Made by a program: the position numbers and the translations under genes | The notes under the pieces: generated by a model | Seen by the model: the letters and a program-made list of their open reading frames with translations, nothing else | Told to the model about the DNA's origin: nothing | The model's database searches: none | Shown: one piece after another, positions 53,557-62,561 of the stretch | How positions within the stretch are numbered: the stretch's first letter is position 1 | Layout of the letters: every line of letters begins with the position of its first letter | NCBI GenBank assembly: GCA_963665555.2 | Contig: OY762308.1 | Span: 744,001-808,000, forward strand | Length of the DNA stretch: 64,000 nt | Source of the DNA: CAXXXW01 sp963665555 | Lineage (GTDB): Bacteria; Pseudomonadota; Alphaproteobacteria; Thalassobaculales; Thalassobaculaceae | Reading direction: 5' to 3'

Positions 53557-54597
53557 TCAGTCCGGCTCCAGCATCGTTTTGATCTGGCCGGCGGGGCGTT
53601 TCAGGGCCTCGAAGGCGGCGGGGAAGGCGTCGAAGCCGACCGCCTCGGTCGCCAGACCGGCGGCGTCGAGCCGGCCGCTCGCCATCATCGCCACCGCCAT
53701 CTCGAAATCCGCCCGCTCGTAAACGAAGCTGAAGGCGATATCGACCTCCTTCACGACCGCCACGGTCGGGTCGAAACGGTCCGGCGTCATGCACAGGCCG
53801 ACCACCACGACCCGGCCGTCCACCGGCGCGCAGCCGATGGCGATGCCCATCGAGCCGGGCACGCCCACCGCGTCGAACACCACGTCCGGCGGCGCGCCGG
53901 CCAGTTCGCGGAAACGCGCGCCCGCGTCCTCGCGCGCGGCGTCGATGGCCGCGGTGGCGCCGAAGCGGGCGGCCCCCTCGGCCCGCGCCGCCACCAGGTC
54001 GCTCACGACGATCTCGCGCGCGCCGAGGAACCGGCACCACAGCGCCACGCACAGGCCCACCGGCCCGCCGCCGACGACCAGCACATTGTCGCCGGGCCGC
54101 AACCGCGCCCGCCGCGCCGCGCGCAGCCCGACCGCCAGCGGTTCGACCAGCGCGCCCTCCTGGAAGCTCACCTCCTCGGGCAGGCGCAGCGTCTCGCGCG
54201 CGCCGATCCGCGTGTATTCGGCGTAGGCGCCCGTAAAGCCGGGCGAGGCGCGGATCTTGCCGTCCGGGCAGCGGTGCGGCCGGCCGGCGAGGCAGGCGGC
54301 GCAGCGCCCGCAGCCGAGCTGCGGCATGGCGCACACACGGTCCCCGACCTTCCAGCCGGCCGGGACGTCGCGGCCGATCTCGACGATCTCGCCGGCGAAT
54401 TCGTGGCCCATCACGGCGCCGGGATGGATGTCGCGCCAGCCCGACTCGGCGTTGTTCACCTCGGACCAGTGCAGGTCGGTGCCGCAGACGCCGCAGGCGC
54501 ACACGCGCAGCACCATCTCGCCCGGACCGCATTCGGGATCGGGTATGTCCTCGATCGACAGGGGAAGGCCGGAACGGTGGAAGACGGCGGCTTTCAT
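53557..54597 (-). CDS. Zinc-dependent alcohol dehydrogenase (MDR family)
   Basis: A 346-residue medium-chain dehydrogenase. Catalytic zinc site in CGVCGTDLHW near residue 35 and GHEFAGEIVEIG; structural zinc cysteines GCGRCAACLAGRPHRC; Rossmann NAD site VLVVGGGPVGLCVAL. Like 2,3-butanediol or sorbitol dehydrogenases in pattern. Upstream of, and in the same direction as, the amidinotransferase gene, so they may be co-transcribed. Confidence 0.88.
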   Translation of the reverse strand: MKAAVFHRSGLPLSIEDIPDPECGPGEMVLRVCACGVCGTDLHWSEVNNAESGWRDIHPGAVMGHEFAGEIVEIGRDVPAGWKVGDRVCAMPQLGCGRCAACLAGRPHRCPDGKIRASPGFTGAYAEYTRIGARETLRLPEEVSFQEGALVEPLAVGLRAARRARLRPGDNVLVVGGGPVGLCVALWCRFLGAREIVVSDLVAARAEGAARFGATAAIDAAREDAGARFRELAGAPPDVVFDAVGVPGSMGIAIGCAPVDGRVVVVGLCMTPDRFDPTVAVVKEVDIAFSFVYERADFEMAVAMMASGRLDAAGLATEAVGFDAFPAAFEALKRPAGQIKTMLEPD

Positions 54598-54772
54598 GGG
54601 CGGACCCTCCGGCGCGGCGGTTCGCGGCCATGGTGGCGCATCGCCCGGCCGGCGGCAACGATCCCGTCCGTGAACAAGGGCGGTTTTCCGCGCCGGGGCG
54701 CGCCGGCGCGCTTGCGGTTTCCGCCCCGCCGGCTAGCCTCGGCGCGGGACACGCGCGATGGGGAGGGGACGG

Positions 54773-55591
54773 ATGGCCGCGAACGGCGCGACGACGCACA
54801 TTGTGACGGCGCTGAACCTTTCGGCGGCGTCGGAGAACCGCATCCACGACGACGAAACGGCGCGCCGCCTCGGTTTCCGGGGCGGGCTGGTGCCGGGCGT
54901 CGAGGTTTACGCCTACATGACGAACCCGGCGGTCCGCCTGCTCGGCCGCGACTGGCTGGAGCGCGGGACGGCGGAATGCCGGCTGGTCGCGCCGGTCTAC
55001 GACGGCCGCGAGGCCGTGGCGACCGCCGAACCCGACGGCGCGGGCGGCCTCTCGCTCAGGGTCGAGTCCGACGGGGCGCTGTGCGCGGCGGGCGCGGCGG
55101 CGCTGGCGCCGGAGCCGGCGGCCGATACGGGGGAGGGCGACCCGCCCGTCCTGCCGCTCCCGGACGAGGACTCCCGGCCCGACGCCTCGCCCGACTCGCT
55201 GCCGGAGGGCCGCGCGCTCGGGACCTTCGCGCTGACGGCCGAGCCGGACGCGATGGCGGAATACCTCGCCGGCGCGCGCGAGACGCTCGGCCTCTACGCG
55301 GCCGAGGGGATCGTGCATCCGGCCTGGCTCCTGCGGCTCGCCAACCGGGCGGTGTCGGCGAATGTGCGGCTCGGCCCGTGGATCCATGTCGGCAGCCGGA
55401 TCCGCAACCGCGCGCCGGCGCGCTACGGCGACCGGCTGCTGGCCCGCGCCCGGGTGACGCGCAACTACGAGCGCAAGGGGCACCTGTTCGTCGAAGTCGA
55501 CGTTCTGGTCGCCCGCGAGGACGGCGCGGCGCTGGTCCGCATCGACCACACCGCCATCTACCGCCCGCGCCAGGTCGCCGAGGCGGCCTGA
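54773..55591 (+). CDS. Hotdog-fold (MaoC-like) protein
   Basis: A 272-residue protein with an N-terminal MaoC/hotdog-like part (NLSAASENRIHDDETARRLGFRGGLVPGVEVYAYMTNPA is the region; key segment GFRGGLVPGVEVYAY near 36-50) and a second hotdog-like half near the C-terminus (GPWIHVGSRIRNRAPARYGD). Probably a double-hotdog hydratase or thioesterase acting on CoA esters; the adjacent crotonase supports that. ATG 54773 is used because GGGGAGGGG is 4-5 bp before it; an ATG at 54758 is the alternative. Confidence 0.7.
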   Translation: MAANGATTHIVTALNLSAASENRIHDDETARRLGFRGGLVPGVEVYAYMTNPAVRLLGRDWLERGTAECRLVAPVYDGREAVATAEPDGAGGLSLRVESDGALCAAGAAALAPEPAADTGEGDPPVLPLPDEDSRPDASPDSLPEGRALGTFALTAEPDAMAEYLAGARETLGLYAAEGIVHPAWLLRLANRAVSANVRLGPWIHVGSRIRNRAPARYGDRLLARARVTRNYERKGHLFVEVDVLVAREDGAALVRIDHTAIYRPRQVAEAA

Positions 55592-55622
55592 CCCGCCATC
55601 CCCGAACCGGAAGGACCCGCCG

Positions 55623-56396
55623 ATGCCCCGCTACCACAAGACCGAACGCGACGGCCATGTGCTGGTCGTCACGCTCGACCGCCCGGAGCGGATGAACGCG
55701 CTGCACTCGCCGGCGCATTTCGAACTGCACGAGACATTCGACGAATTCGAGAACGACCCGGACCTCTGGGTCGGAATCCTGACCGGGGCGGGCGACCGCG
55801 CCTTCAGCGCCGGCAACGACCTGAAGTTCCAGGCCGAGGGCGGCGCGCGGGACAAGCCGCCGAGCGGCTTCGGCGGCATTACGGAGCGTTTCGACCGCAC
55901 CAAGCCCCTGATCGCGGCGGTGAACGGCGTGGCGATGGGCGGCGGCTTCGAACTGGCGCTCGCCTGCGATGTCGTTATCGCCGCCGGGAACGCGCGTTTC
56001 GCCCTGCCGGAGCCGCGGGTCGGCCTGGCCGCGCTGGCCGGCGGGCTGCACCGCCTGCCCCGCGCCATCCCCGTCAAGCGCGCGATGGGGATGATCCTGA
56101 CCGGCCGGCACGTCCCGGCGGCCGAGGGCTACGAACTCGGTTTCGTCACGCAGCTCGCGCCGGAGGGGGAGGCGCTTTCGGCGGCGCGGGCCTTCGCGGC
56201 GCAAATCCTGGAATGCTCGCCTGTCTCGATCCGCGCGAGCCTCGACGTGGCGCGCCGGGGCCTGGAGCACGCCGACATCCGCGACGCCATGCTCATGCAA
56301 TACGCCAGCGTGAAGACGCTCCGGGAGAGCGAGGACATGGTGGAGGGCCCGCGCGCCTTCGCCGAAAAACGCAAGCCGAACTGGAAGGGCCGCTGA
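55623..56396 (+). CDS. Enoyl-CoA hydratase/isomerase family protein
   Basis: A 257-residue crotonase-fold enzyme. Oxyanion-hole segments are FSAGNDLKF near residues 58-66 and AMGGGFELALACD near 102-114; the active-site region FALPEPRVGLAALAGGLHRLP has the usual Glu. Probably hydrates or isomerises an enoyl-CoA, possibly with the hotdog protein 31 bp upstream. Substrate unknown. Confidence 0.87.
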   Translation: MPRYHKTERDGHVLVVTLDRPERMNALHSPAHFELHETFDEFENDPDLWVGILTGAGDRAFSAGNDLKFQAEGGARDKPPSGFGGITERFDRTKPLIAAVNGVAMGGGFELALACDVVIAAGNARFALPEPRVGLAALAGGLHRLPRAIPVKRAMGMILTGRHVPAAEGYELGFVTQLAPEGEALSAARAFAAQILECSPVSIRASLDVARRGLEHADIRDAMLMQYASVKTLRESEDMVEGPRAFAEKRKPNWKGR

Positions 56397-56413
56397 CCCC
56401 GGGCCGCGGGCGC

Positions 56414-57001
56414 TCAGGCGGCGCCGTCGTCCCGCACGCGGAAGACGCCCTTGATGTTCGCGTCGTTGCGGACGCACAGCTGGATATGGGTTTTCTCCTG
56501 GAAACCCGCGCCGGGATAGGCGGGTTTCCCCTCCATGAAGACTCCCCGCACCGAATCGATGGGTTGCCGGCCATGTTCCTTGCGCATTCGATGGAGTTGT
56601 CGGAAGACTTCGCGGTCGAGAGGGCGGCGAAGGCTGTCCCGGTCCGGCGAGTTTTCCGGAGGGATATACCCGGCCCGTTCGCAGACTTCGATGTAGCTCC
56701 GATAGGCCCCCTGCATGGCCTGGACGCCCATCGCGCTCGTCAGGTCGAGGCAGAAACCGAGATCGATGACCGCGCCAACGACCGCCGGGGTCTCGATGTC
56801 GGGCCGCCGGGCCGCGTTCTTCGTCTCGATGGCGAAATCGAGCCCGCGCATCGGATTGGCTTCCCAGAAGTAAACGCCCGGTCCGAGCCAATCGTAGTCG
56901 TTCTCGCTCGGCCGGAACGGCTCGCCGGCCAACAGGGCCTCGGCCACGCTCGCGTCGCAACCGTGGTAGCCGAGGACGAAGGCCGTGGAGAGCCGGTGCA
57001 A
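56414..57001 (-). CDS. Possible ADP-ribosyltransferase-like toxin
   Basis: A 195-residue protein I recognise only tentatively. YHGCDASVAEALLAGE near residues 12-27 and WLGPGVYFWEANPMRGLDFA near 38-57 resemble the YHG and GxGxYF motifs of PARP/DUF3990-type ADP-ribosyltransferase folds; RGVFMEGKPAYPGAGFQEKTH lies near the end. It starts at TTG 57001, three bases after the stop of a 66-codon gene, an arrangement like a toxin-antitoxin operon. GC is somewhat lower than in neighbours. A phage- or defence-related origin is possible. Confidence 0.5.
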   Translation of the reverse strand: MHRLSTAFVLGYHGCDASVAEALLAGEPFRPSENDYDWLGPGVYFWEANPMRGLDFAIETKNAARRPDIETPAVVGAVIDLGFCLDLTSAMGVQAMQGAYRSYIEVCERAGYIPPENSPDRDSLRRPLDREVFRQLHRMRKEHGRQPIDSVRGVFMEGKPAYPGAGFQEKTHIQLCVRNDANIKGVFRVRDDGAA

Positions 57002-57004
57002 TGT

Positions 57005-57205
57005 CTACAGGAAGCGCCCGGCGAGGGGCCTGTAGGGGGGCGACCGTTCGAGGTCCCGCAACGCCTCGCGCGCGGCTTCCCGCGAGACGGTCGCCTTCCT
57101 CACGTATTCCCGGGAATCCTTCCGGAACTCGTCGAGGTCCCGCTGGGAGAAGATGCGCGCGCCGCTCGGCCATTCCCGCGCGCCCCCGTTCGTTTTCCCG
57201 TCCAT
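57005..57205 (-). CDS. Small helical protein upstream of the ART-like gene
   Basis: A 66-residue, highly charged, helical protein (ARIFSQRDLDEFRKDSREYV then EAAREALRDLERSPPYRPL). No family recognised. Its stop is three bases before the TTG start of the ART-like gene, so the two are translationally linked; it would be the antitoxin if this is a toxin-antitoxin pair. Confidence 0.5.
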   Translation of the reverse strand: MDGKTNGGAREWPSGARIFSQRDLDEFRKDSREYVRKATVSREAAREALRDLERSPPYRPLAGRFL

Positions 57206-57443
57206 CGCGGCCTCCTCGACGCCCGCCCCGGAAAGCGCGAACCGACTTTCGCCGCGCCCATACCGGAAAGCTTGAACCCCGTCGCGGAGAAACGCAAGCG
57301 TTTCGATATCCCGGCTCTCCCCCGTGACGGCGGGGCCATCGCGTGGATGCTATCGCGCGGCGACGCCGGCGGCGGCGATTGACCGGGGGCGGCGGGCCGC
57401 CGCATCGTCGGGGCCCGGCGCGCCGCCGGCGGAGGACCGCGCC

Positions 57444-58295
57444 ATGGAAATCGGCGTTTCCATCTTCTTCACCGACTACTCCGCGGGGCCGGCCGAACTC
57501 GCCCGCGCGCTGGAGGAGCGGGGCTTCGAGTCGCTGTGGACGCCGGAGCATTCGCACATCCCCACCTCGCGGGAGTCGCCCTTCCCGGCCGGCGGCGACC
57601 TGCCGAAGAAGTACTACGACACGATGGACCCCTTCGTGACGCTCTCGGCCGCGGCCGCCGCGAGCGAGAAGCTGCTGCTCGGCACCGGCATCTGCCTGGT
57701 GGTCCAGCGCGACCCGATCCAGACCGCGAAATCCGTCGCCTCGCTCGACCGGATCTCCGGCGGGCGCTTCCTGTTCGGCGTCGGCGCCGGCTGGAACGCC
57801 GAGGAGATGGCGAACCACGGCACGGCCTTCCGCACCAGGCTCACGCTGATGCGCGAGCGGATCGAGGCGATGCGGGCGATCTGGACGCAAACGAAACCGT
57901 CCTACTCCGGCCGCTTCGTCTCGTTTCCCGAAATGATGACGTGGCCCAAGCCGGTGCGGAAGCCGCACCCGCCGGTGATCGTCGGCGGCGCCTTCCCGTT
58001 CGGCGCGCGGCGCGCCATCGAGTACGGCGACGGCTGGCTCCCGCACGCCTGGCGGCCGGCCTACGGCGACATCCTGAACAAGCTGCCGGAGTTCCGGCAA
58101 ATGGCGGCGGCCGCCGGGCGCGAGCCGGATTCGATCCCGGTCACCGTTTACGGCGCCAGGGCGGAGGCGGACGCGCTCGCGCGCTATCGCGACGCCGGGA
58201 TCGCGCGGGCGATCCTGGAGCTTCCCTCGGCCGGCATGGACGAAATCCTGCCGATCCTCGACCGGGGCGCGGCGCTCGCGGGGGCGGCCGCGTGA
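57444..58295 (+). CDS. LLM-class F420-type oxidoreductase
   Basis: A 283-residue luciferase-like TIM-barrel protein, clearly different from the one at 47257-48276. Signatures: ALEERGFESLWTPEHSHIP, LLLGTGICLVVQRDPIQTAK, GGRFLFGVGAGWNAEEM and KPHPPVIVGGAFPFGARRAIEYGDGWLP (in parts). This pattern is common in F420-dependent LLM enzymes of the TIGR03619 type, but F420 biosynthesis is not visible here. ATG 57444 follows GGAGG. Overlaps ppk2 as GTGA. Confidence 0.82.
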   Translation: MEIGVSIFFTDYSAGPAELARALEERGFESLWTPEHSHIPTSRESPFPAGGDLPKKYYDTMDPFVTLSAAAAASEKLLLGTGICLVVQRDPIQTAKSVASLDRISGGRFLFGVGAGWNAEEMANHGTAFRTRLTLMRERIEAMRAIWTQTKPSYSGRFVSFPEMMTWPKPVRKPHPPVIVGGAFPFGARRAIEYGDGWLPHAWRPAYGDILNKLPEFRQMAAAAGREPDSIPVTVYGARAEADALARYRDAGIARAILELPSAGMDEILPILDRGAALAGAAA

Positions 58296-59152
58296 GCGCC
58301 GCCGCCGAACCGCGCGCGGCCGCCTCCGGCCGCGACCGCGACGCCATCCGCCGGACCTTCGAGACCGGCGAGTACCCCTACGCCCGCAAGCTCGCCCGCG
58401 CGCCCTACGAGAAGCGCAAGGCCGAGCTGCAGGTCGAACTGCTCAAGGCGCAGGAGTGGGTGAGGGCGGCGGGCGCCAGGGTCGTCGTCCTGTTCGAGGG
58501 CCGGGACGCCGCCGGCAAGGGCGGGACCATCAAGCGGTTCACCGAACACCTCAACCCGCGCGGCGCCCGCGTCGTGGCGCTGGAGAAGCCGACCGAGGCC
58601 GAGCGGAGCGAATGGTACTTCCAGCGCTACATCCGCCACCTGCCGCATGGCGGCGAAATGGTGCTGTTCGACCGCTCCTGGTACAACCGCGCCGGGGTCG
58701 AGCGGGTGATGGGGTTCTGCGGCCCGGAGGAGTACCGCCAGTTCCTGCGCCAGGCCCCCGAACTGGAGCGGATGCTGGTCCGCTCCGGCATCCTGCTGTT
58801 CAAGTACTGGTTCTCGGTCACCCGCGCGGAGCAGCGCCGGCGTTTCGCGGCCCGCGGCGGCGACCCGCTGAAGCAGTGGAAGCTCTCGCCGATCGACCGG
58901 GCCTCGCTCGACAAGTGGGACGAGTACACCGAGGCCAAGGAGGCGATGTTCCACCGCACCGACACCGCCGAGGCGCCGTGGACCATCGTCAAGTCGGACG
59001 ACAAGAAGCGCGCGCGGCTGAACTGCATGAGGCATTTCCTGGCCGCGCTGCCCTATACGGGCAAGGACGCCCATATCGTCGGCCGGCCCGACCCGGCGAT
59101 CGTCGGCTCCGGCGCCGACGCGATCGGGGCCGCGCGGGGCGGGAACGCCTGA
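58292..59152 (+). CDS. ppk2: Polyphosphate kinase 2
   Basis: A 286-residue PPK2-family kinase using polyphosphate to phosphorylate nucleotides. Walker A VLFEGRDAAGKGGTIKRF near residues 68-85, LFDRSWYNRAGVERVMGF (Walker B and lid) near 127-144, and RFAARGGDPLKQWKLSPIDR and KSDDKKRARLNCMRHFL after it. The GTG start overlaps the LLM stop as GTGA (58292-58295). Class I (GDP/ADP) versus other classes cannot be set by eye. Confidence 0.92.
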   Translation: MSAAAEPRAAASGRDRDAIRRTFETGEYPYARKLARAPYEKRKAELQVELLKAQEWVRAAGARVVVLFEGRDAAGKGGTIKRFTEHLNPRGARVVALEKPTEAERSEWYFQRYIRHLPHGGEMVLFDRSWYNRAGVERVMGFCGPEEYRQFLRQAPELERMLVRSGILLFKYWFSVTRAEQRRRFAARGGDPLKQWKLSPIDRASLDKWDEYTEAKEAMFHRTDTAEAPWTIVKSDDKKRARLNCMRHFLAALPYTGKDAHIVGRPDPAIVGSGADAIGAARGGNA

Positions 59153-59196
59153 GCGGCCCGCCCGCGCGGCCGCCCGGCGGCGCCCCGCCCCCCGTC

Positions 59197-59832
59197 CTAC
59201 TTCAGGCGCGAATGGGTCCACGGGACCAGGATGGCGGCGTGCATGTCCTCCAGCCGGTCCGGCCCGCCGCTCGTGAAGGCTTGCCATTCGGGATCGGCGC
59301 CCGCGGCCGCGCGCGCCTCGGCCCGGTGGTTCAGGTCCCGGTAGGCCCAGAGGTGCGAGACCTCGTTCGGCTGGCCGGTGTCGGTGGTCCAGATGCAGAC
59401 GTTCTTCGAGTGCTTCTCGCGGATCGGCATGGCGGCGACCAGCGCGTCGGCGAACGCCTTGGTCTTGCCGACCTTGCAGCGGTAGTAGCGGTACTCGTAG
59501 ATGTTGCCCTCGGTCTCCGGCGGGGTCAGCGGCTTGTTGGCGACCATGATCCGGTTTTCCTGGCGCAGGATCAGCGGCCCGGCGACGGCGAGGTACTCGT
59601 TGCGCCACGCCTCGTTCACGGCGAGTTTCGCCTTCACCTCGGCGCGGTGGTTCATGTCCTCGTAGGACCACAGGTGCATCACCCGGTTCAGCGGCCCGAT
59701 CTCGGTGAGCCAGTATCCCTCCAGCCGGCCGTGGTCGTCGCCGCGGATCGGCCGGCCGATCTCGGCCGAGTATTTCGCCAGCACGGGCGCCTTGCCCGGC
59801 GGGGTGGTGTAGGTGCGCAATTCGTAGATCAT
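59197..59832 (-). CDS. NIPSNAP family protein, two-domain
   Basis: A 211-residue protein with two NIPSNAP/ferredoxin-like domains: MIYELRTYTTPPGKAPVLAK opens the first, IYEYRYYRCKVGKTKAFADA opens the second near residue 112. Each contains the typical HLWSYEDMNHRAE or HLWAYRDLNHRAE motif. ATG 59832 is chosen because GGAGGG lies 9 bp upstream. Function unknown; such proteins cluster with aromatic and xenobiotic catabolism genes. Confidence 0.85.
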   Translation of the reverse strand: MIYELRTYTTPPGKAPVLAKYSAEIGRPIRGDDHGRLEGYWLTEIGPLNRVMHLWSYEDMNHRAEVKAKLAVNEAWRNEYLAVAGPLILRQENRIMVANKPLTPPETEGNIYEYRYYRCKVGKTKAFADALVAAMPIREKHSKNVCIWTTDTGQPNEVSHLWAYRDLNHRAEARAAAGADPEWQAFTSGGPDRLEDMHAAILVPWTHSRLK

Positions 59833-60053
59833 CGGGGCGTTCCCTCCGGTTGCGGCGCCGCCGGCCGGGGCGGCGGGCGGCGCGTCGATCGGGCGCAGTA
59901 TGGCGCGAACCCGCCCGCGAGGCGAGACGGCGCGGGGCGCGCTGGCGCGCGGAGCCGCCGCCCGGCCGCGACCGCGCGGTTGCGCGGCGCCGGCGGTCCG
60001 GTCTATGCGGGGCGGCAAGCGGCGGGTCCGGCCGCGCGGCGAACGGAGGCTCC

Positions 60054-61619
60054 ATGTCGAACCGAGGCGGTTTCCGGGGCCGGGCGGGCGCGGCGGCCCG
60101 CGCCCTCGCCCTCGCCCTGCTCGCGCCCGTCGCGGCGGCCGCTCCGGCCCCGGCGGCGGGGGAAGCGGCGGGGGAGGGGCCGGCGCTCGTCCTCGCCCAT
60201 GCGAACGACTGGGACCGCATGGAGGCGCGCGACGGGGCCGGCGGCGCGGCCCGCATCGCCGCCGCGATCCGCCGCGAGCGCGACCGGGCCGAGGCGGCGG
60301 GCGCGGGTTTCGTCGCGACCTTCGGCGGCGACATGATCTCGCCCTCGCTGCTTTCCGGCATCGACAAGGGCGCGCACATGATCGCGCTCGCCGACGCGGC
60401 CGGGTTCGATGTCGCCGTCGTCGGCAACCACGAGTTCGATTTCGGGCCGGAGGTCCTGCGCGCCCGCCTCGCCGAATCGAAAACGGTCTGGCTCGCCGGC
60501 AATGTCTCCTACAGGGGGGCGGACGGGTTTCCCGGCGCGCGCGCGACCTGGACGACGGAGGCGGGCGGTTACCGGATCGGTTTCCTCGGCCTCACGACGC
60601 CGGAGACCGCGACGATCTCCAGCCCCGGCCCCGACGTGGCGTTCCGGCCGGTCGCGGAGGCGGGCGCGGCGCTCGCGGCCCGGCTGCGGGCCGACGGCGC
60701 GGACATCGTGGTCGCGCTGACCCACCAGGGCGCCGGCCGCGACCGGGCGCTGCTGCGCGAGGTTCCGGGGATCGACATCGTGCTCGGCGGGCACGACCAC
60801 CTCGTTTTCGCCCGCCACGACGGCCGCCAGGCGATCCTGAAGGCCGGCTCCCAGGGCCGCCACCTTGGCGTCCTCGACCTCGCGATCCGCCGCGTCGAGC
60901 GCCGGGGCGGCCCGCGCGCGGTCTGGACGCCCTCCTTCCGGCTGGAATCCACCGCCGGGATCGCGCCGGACGAGCGGGTCGCGGCCATGGTGGCCGGCTA
61001 CCGCGCCCGGCTCGACCGGGACCTCGGCCGCGTCGTCGGCCGCGCCGAAACGGAGCTCGACACCTCCGGCTCCGCCTCGGTTTCCGGCGAGACCGCCTTC
61101 GGGAACCTGATCGCGGACGCGATCCGCGCGGCGACGGGCGCCGACATCGGCTTCACCAATGGCGGCGGCATCAGGGGCGACCGCTTCTATCCCGCCGGTT
61201 CGGAGCTGACCCGCGCCGACATCCTGGGCGAGATGCCGTTCGGCAACCGGGTGGTGAAACTGCGCCTCGACGGCGCGGCCCTGCGCGCGACGCTGGAGAT
61301 CGGCGCGCGCCGGCCGGCCCATGGCGGGTTTCCGCAGGTCTCCGGCCTCGCCTGGGCCTTCGACGCGCGCCGGCCGCCCGGCGAGCGGGTGGTTCGCGTG
61401 TCGGTCGGCGGCGAACCGCTCGACCCGGCGCGCCTCTACACGCTGGCCACCAACGACTTCCTGGCGCGCGGCGGCGACGGCTACACGACGCTGCGGGACG
61501 CCGAAATCCTGGTCGGCCGGCGCTCCGGCCCCCTTATGGCGGGGGTCGTCATCGACGCCATCGCGGCGGCCGGGAGCGTCGCGCCGAGGGTCGAGGGGCG
61601 GACCGAACGCCTCGATTGA
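60054..61619 (+). CDS. Periplasmic 5'-nucleotidase/UshA-like metallophosphatase
   Basis: A 521-residue protein: signal peptide (ARALALALLAPVAAAAPAPA, residues about 15-34), metallophosphatase domain with GGDMISPSLLS, VVGNHEFDFG, LTHQGAGRD and GGHDH, then the C-terminal 5'-nucleotidase substrate domain with FGNLIADAIRAATGADIGFTNGGGIR (in parts) and TNDFLARGGDGYTTL. Probably hydrolyses periplasmic nucleotides or sugar nucleotides. Odd: the first metal motif reads HANDWDRME where UshA-type enzymes have NDxH, so one His ligand appears replaced by Asp. Confidence 0.85.
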   Translation: MSNRGGFRGRAGAAARALALALLAPVAAAAPAPAAGEAAGEGPALVLAHANDWDRMEARDGAGGAARIAAAIRRERDRAEAAGAGFVATFGGDMISPSLLSGIDKGAHMIALADAAGFDVAVVGNHEFDFGPEVLRARLAESKTVWLAGNVSYRGADGFPGARATWTTEAGGYRIGFLGLTTPETATISSPGPDVAFRPVAEAGAALAARLRADGADIVVALTHQGAGRDRALLREVPGIDIVLGGHDHLVFARHDGRQAILKAGSQGRHLGVLDLAIRRVERRGGPRAVWTPSFRLESTAGIAPDERVAAMVAGYRARLDRDLGRVVGRAETELDTSGSASVSGETAFGNLIADAIRAATGADIGFTNGGGIRGDRFYPAGSELTRADILGEMPFGNRVVKLRLDGAALRATLEIGARRPAHGGFPQVSGLAWAFDARRPPGERVVRVSVGGEPLDPARLYTLATNDFLARGGDGYTTLRDAEILVGRRSGPLMAGVVIDAIAAAGSVAPRVEGRTERLD

Positions 61620-61706
61620 AGACTTCGGCGCGTTCCGGCGCTATGGTCCGCGCCGGCATCCGGGCGGGCCGCCGACGGCGCCGCCCATCGAAACGGGGAG
61701 ACACCG

Positions 61707-62033
61707 ATGCTTCTGGACGTCCGCACCTACACCTGCAAGCCGGGGACCATCAAGGCGCATCTCGAAGTGTACGAGAAATACGGCAAGGCGCCGCAGACGC
61801 GGCATCTCGGCCAGCCGGTCGCCTATCTCGTCACCGAGACCGGCGACCCCAACCAGTACGTCCATATCTGGGCCTACGAGAACGCCGGCGACCGCGAGGC
61901 CAGGCGCGGCGCGATGCAGGCCGACCCGGACTGGATCCGCTACACCCAGGAAAGCGCGAAGCTCGGCGCCCTGGTGGACCAGAAGAACAAGCTGATGCGC
62001 CCGGTGGACTTCTACGACCCGCCGAAACGCTGA
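61707..62033 (+). CDS. NIPSNAP family protein, single-domain
   Basis: A 108-residue single NIPSNAP domain: LLDVRTYTCKPGTIKAHLEV at the N-terminus and YVHIWAYENAGDREARR in the middle. It is 28 percent or more reminiscent of each half of the two-domain NIPSNAP gene nearby in motif order, but clearly not a recent copy. Function unknown. It lies between the nucleotidase and folB with its own GGGGAG ribosome site. Confidence 0.8.
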   Translation: MLLDVRTYTCKPGTIKAHLEVYEKYGKAPQTRHLGQPVAYLVTETGDPNQYVHIWAYENAGDREARRGAMQADPDWIRYTQESAKLGALVDQKNKLMRPVDFYDPPKR

Positions 62034-62135
62034 CGCCCGGCCGGAAGCCGCCGGACGGCGCCGGATTCCGGACAGAACCGCGCCGCCCGGCGGACCGGAA
62101 TCCGCCCCGGCGAGTCCTTCCACGGGAGCAACCGC

Positions 62136-62561
62136 ATGGCGCCGGACGACGCGCTCCTCGCGCCCGGATGGAGAGTGGAGCCGGGGTCGCGCCCGGCGGC
62201 GCGCGGCCGCTACCGGGTGCGCGTCCGCGGCCTCGTGCTGGACATGTCGATCGGCGTGCATCCGCACGAGAAGCGCGCGCCGCAGCGGGTCCGCGTCGGC
62301 GTGGAGCTTTCGCTCGACCGTCCCGAGGGCGGTTTCGCCGACGGCGCGTACCGCAAGGTCGCCTGCTACGAAACGCTGGTCGCGCGCATCCGCGAGATGG
62401 CGGGCGAAGGCCATGTCGTCCTGGTCGAGACCTTCGCCGAGCGCGTGGCCGACCTCGCGCTGACCGACCGGCGGGTCTCCTCGGTCTCGGTCGAGGTCGA
62501 AAAGCTCGACATTTTCGCGGATTGCGAAGGGGTCGGCGCGACCGTCGAAAAGAGCCGCTAG
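62136..62561 (+). CDS. folB: Dihydroneopterin aldolase
   Basis: A 141-residue FolB, making 6-hydroxymethyl-dihydropterin in folate synthesis. VRVRGLVLDMSIGVHPHEKRAPQRV contains the family GVHPHEK core (residues about 40-46), YETLVARIREM and VETFAERVADLAL hold the catalytic Glu and conserved Lys region VEVEKLDIF. About 25 extra N-terminal residues precede the domain. Stop overlaps the convergent aminotransferase by 4 bp. Confidence 0.9.
   Translation: MAPDDALLAPGWRVEPGSRPAARGRYRVRVRGLVLDMSIGVHPHEKRAPQRVRVGVELSLDRPEGGFADGAYRKVACYETLVARIREMAGEGHVVLVETFAERVADLALTDRRVSSVSVEVEKLDIFADCEGVGATVEKSR

Noticed and set aside
47257..58295. The two LLM oxidoreductases as a recent duplication
   Set aside because: Lengths, motif wording and flanking genes differ; they belong to different LLM subgroups.
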